Below are positions 16,576-18,136 of a stretch of DNA of 18,136 nt, piece after piece. The notes beneath the pieces were generated by a model that was not told the origin of the DNA, made no database searches, and saw only the letters and a list, made by a program, of their open reading frames with translations. How positions within the stretch are numbered: the first letter of the stretch is position 1; the number at the start of each line of letters is the position of its first letter. Origin of the DNA: Dethiobacter sp. (GTDB lineage: Bacteria; Bacillota_D; Dethiobacteria; Dethiobacterales; Dethiobacteraceae). Made by a program: the position numbers and the translations under genes. The stretch is from contig JAGXSQ010000003.1 of the NCBI GenBank assembly GCA_018333395.1, positions 1-18,136 on the forward strand. Direction: 5' to 3'.

Positions 16576-17232
16576 ATGAGGCCCAAACAGTTTGCTGTGA
16601 TTGGTATCGGGCGTTTTGGCGCTAGCGTGGCTACCACACTTTATGAGATGGGCAATGATGTGCTGGCCATCGATAACAGTGAAGCAAAGGTGGAAGGCAT
16701 CGTTGATCAGGTTACTCATGCCGTGGTGGCTGATTCCACAAATGAGGCCGCGCTGAAGTCTCTGGGGATTACAAATTTTGAAGTGGTGATCGTCAGCATT
16801 GGGCAGGACATCCAGGCTAGTATTCTTACCACTTTGCTACTTAAAGAGCTTGGCGTTAACTACATTGTGGCCAAGGCGAGGACAGTGCTTCACGGCAAGG
16901 TGCTGCAAAAAATCGGGGCAGACAGAATTGTCTTTCCCGAACGTGATATGGGTATTCGTGTGGCCCACAATCTGGTGGCAGCCAATGTTCTTGATTTTAT
17001 TGAGTTGTCGCCGGAGTACAGTATTGTAGAAATTATTGTCCCGCAAAAAATGGTAGGAAAATCACTTCGTGAACTCGATTTGCGGGCCAGGTTCGGGTTG
17101 AATGTTCTGGCCATTCGTTCGGCGGACAAAAAAATCAATATCTCACCTGATGCTACCGACCGGCTGCAACATGGTGATGTAATGATCGTTGTCGGACAAA
17201 ACGAAGAAATTCAGGCGCTGGGCAGGGATTGA
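16576..17232 (+). CDS. ktrA: KtrA/TrkA RCK-domain regulatory subunit
   Basis: This 218-residue cytoplasmic regulator has a Rossmann RCK_N domain with the dinucleotide motif GIGRFG (10-15) and acidic residue D33 at the end of beta-2. This fits NAD(H)/ATP/ADP binding. The ARTVLHGKVLQKIGADRIVFPE segment follows. An RCK_C domain (about 135-218) in KtrA proteins can bind c-di-AMP, which would lower K+ uptake. ATG start after TAAGGAGATG. It forms a ring beneath the KtrB dimer. Confidence 0.95.
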   Translation: MRPKQFAVIGIGRFGASVATTLYEMGNDVLAIDNSEAKVEGIVDQVTHAVVADSTNEAALKSLGITNFEVVIVSIGQDIQASILTTLLLKELGVNYIVAKARTVLHGKVLQKIGADRIVFPERDMGIRVAHNLVAANVLDFIELSPEYSIVEIIVPQKMVGKSLRELDLRARFGLNVLAIRSADKKINISPDATDRLQHGDVMIVVGQNEEIQALGRD

Positions 17233-17233
17233 C

Positions 17234-17875
17234 TTGAGCATGCTCATTAGTAGCGCACAGAACGCGTTTGTCAGGCTTTATCGTAGCCTTGAAAAACGTA
17301 AAGCCAGAGAAGAAACGGGGCTTCTGCCTCTGGAGGGCGCTCGCCTTGTCCAAGAGGCCATCTTGTGCGGCACCCCTTTTGAGGCAGTTCTGTTGTCAGA
17401 AAGTTGCCTGCAGAATGAGTTCTCTTTTTTGGATGAATTGCCGCCTGGCATACCGGTCTGCCGCATTGCCGAAAAGATTTTCCGGGACATAGCGCATACC
17501 GAAACTCCACAGGGCATTCTGGCTGCGGCGCGGCGGCCTGTATATGTGTTGCAAGACGTTTTTGCTGTTTCTCCCGCGCTAGTCCTGGTTGTTGACCGAC
17601 TGCAGGACCCAGGAAACCTCGGTACGATGTTGCGCTCGGCGGCGGCGTCCGGAGCCGGTGGAGCAGTGCTTTTACCGGGCACGGTAGACGCCGCAAACCC
17701 CAAAGCGCTTAGGGCGGGGATGGGCGCTATTTTGCGTTTGCCGGTGGTGGAGGCTACTTTAGATGAACTGTTGCCTGAGCTTTTGCGGCATAATGTCCAG
17801 TTGGTAGCAACTCACGGCGCCGCCCAGGATTATTATCACCTAGATTCTACGTCAACAATTTTAAAATGGCCTTAA
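17234..17875 (+). pseudogene. SpoU-family RNA methyltransferase, C-terminus lost at an IS
   Basis: The start is TTG 17234 or ATG 17240 (MLISSAQNAFVRLYRSLEKR), just after ktrA. A substrate-binding N-domain (EGARLVQEAI; RIAEKIFRDIAHTETPQGIL) is followed by the SPOUT domain with motif 1, DRLQDPGNLGTMLRSAAASG. Normal proteins (about 260-270 residues) continue with an NEGxG motif and an SLNVxxAxxIxLYE motif; here the frame ends after about 211 residues in TSTILKWP. Motifs 2 and 3, which bind S-adenosylmethionine in the knot, are missing, so it is probably inactive. The break coincides with a sharp change to AT-rich IS-like sequence. This gene usually precedes pheST in the order infC-rpmI-rplT-spoU. 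Confidence 0.88.
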
Positions 17876-17904
17876 AATCAGAAAACATCAGGGTTTTAGC
17901 TAAA

Positions 17905-17935
17905 TTTAATTTTCACCCAATGGGTGAAAATTAAA
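17905..17935. repeat. 14-bp inverted repeat within the IS left end
   Basis: TTTAATTTTCACCC and GGGTGAAAATTAAA are perfectly complementary, separated by AAT. It lies between the IS end and the transposase promoter. Such hairpins can stop read-through transcription entering the transposase. Confidence 0.75.
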
Positions 17936-17948
17936 ACGCATAAACATG

Positions 17949-17977
17949 TTGATTTATCAGCTTTTCACACTTAAAAT
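17949..17977 (+). promoter_or_regulatory. Transposase promoter
   Basis: TTGATT (17949-17954), 17-base spacer, TAAAAT (17972-17977). It is followed by an AAAAGGGG ribosome binding region at 18007-18014 and the ATG at 18023. Confidence 0.6.
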
Positions 17978-18022
17978 ATGGTAAAATAGTAGTAAGAAAA
18001 GTAGTGAAAAGGGGTCTTAATT

Positions 18023-18136
18023 ATGGTCAATAAAATTGATTTTAAAGCTAAAAATTTAACATCGAATGCGGGTCTTTTTCTGCTTCTTGAGAACGCAAAA
18101 AGTAACGGGATTTTTGAACTCATTGAAAAAGACCTT
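18023..18136 (+). CDS. Transposase N-terminus, IS1380-like, 3'-partial
   Basis: The ATG at 18023 opens a frame of 38 residues that runs off the window (MVNKIDFKAKNLTSNAGLF, then LLENAKSNGIFELIEKD). The LTSNAGL segment followed by a Leu-rich helix is typical of the N-terminus of IS1380-group DDE transposases common in anaerobic Firmicutes. The DDE catalytic residues are outside the window, so the family is a strong guess, not proven. Confidence 0.75.
   Translation, partial: MVNKIDFKAKNLTSNAGLFLLLENAKSNGIFELIEKDL

Larger units (their letters stand above)
17870..18136 (+). mobile_element. Insertion sequence left end, probable IS1380 family (partial)
   Basis: From about 17870 the composition becomes AT-rich and the methyltransferase homology ends. 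The element likely begins with CC (CCTTAAAATCAG), consistent with IS1380-type ends. It carries a strong hairpin, a transposase promoter and the transposase N-terminus, and continues beyond the window. The exact boundary is approximate (17862-17870), since neither the right end nor the target duplication is visible. Confidence 0.75.

Overview
The window looks like chromosomal DNA of an anaerobic Gram-positive bacterium of the Clostridia, close to the Peptococcaceae/Desulfotomaculum-Pelotomaculum or Dethiobacter-type lineages. This is inferred from gene content: a DUF1540 protein, an ANTAR-type nitrogen leader, an archaeal-style split glutamate synthase with ferredoxin-like clusters, KtrAB, strong AGGAGG ribosome binding sites, and many GTG/TTG starts. 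No marker fixes the species. All recognised genes are on the + strand.

Region 1 (1-4802) is a tightly coupled five-gene operon: a MacA/HlyD-type adaptor (5' end outside the window), a MacB-type ABC ATPase, its FtsX-like permease, an OmpR-family response regulator and a sensor histidine kinase. Three of the four junctions overlap, so an efflux or envelope-stress module and its own two-component system are probably made together. Region 2 (4803-5637) is gene-poor. It holds an unrecognised coding remnant, a 58-residue DUF1540 cysteine protein with a perfect 17-bp hairpin at its stop codon, and one doubtful small ORF.

Region 3 (5638-9065) holds a DUF445 membrane protein, a threonyl-tRNA synthetase that lacks the N-terminal TGS domain and has its own consensus promoter, and a CorA-type transporter with GMS in place of GMN.

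Region 4 (9066-13827) is a nitrogen-assimilation island. It opens with a good promoter and a leader with two hexaloops (A at position 1, G at position 4) that overlap a terminator, the layout of ANTAR-protein target RNAs. Downstream, the receiver part of a NasT/AmiR-like regulator is joined out of frame to the last third of glutamine synthetase, apparently by a deletion of about 1 kb, so both genes look broken. A separate promoter with a 17-nt palindrome then drives three subunits of a split glutamate synthase: class II amidotransferase, Fe-S/FMN synthase and GXGXG domain. Regions 3 and 4 separate thrS from infC, which are often neighbours.

Region 5 (13828-15201) is the translation operon infC-rpmI-rplT, with its own promoter, a probable L20-type autoregulatory leader, a likely AUU start for IF3, and a terminator. 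Region 6 (15217-18136) holds the potassium uptake pair ktrB-ktrA and a SpoU-family RNA methyltransferase whose C-terminus is missing. The methyltransferase is cut off by the left end of an AT-rich insertion sequence, probably IS1380 family, whose transposase runs off the window.
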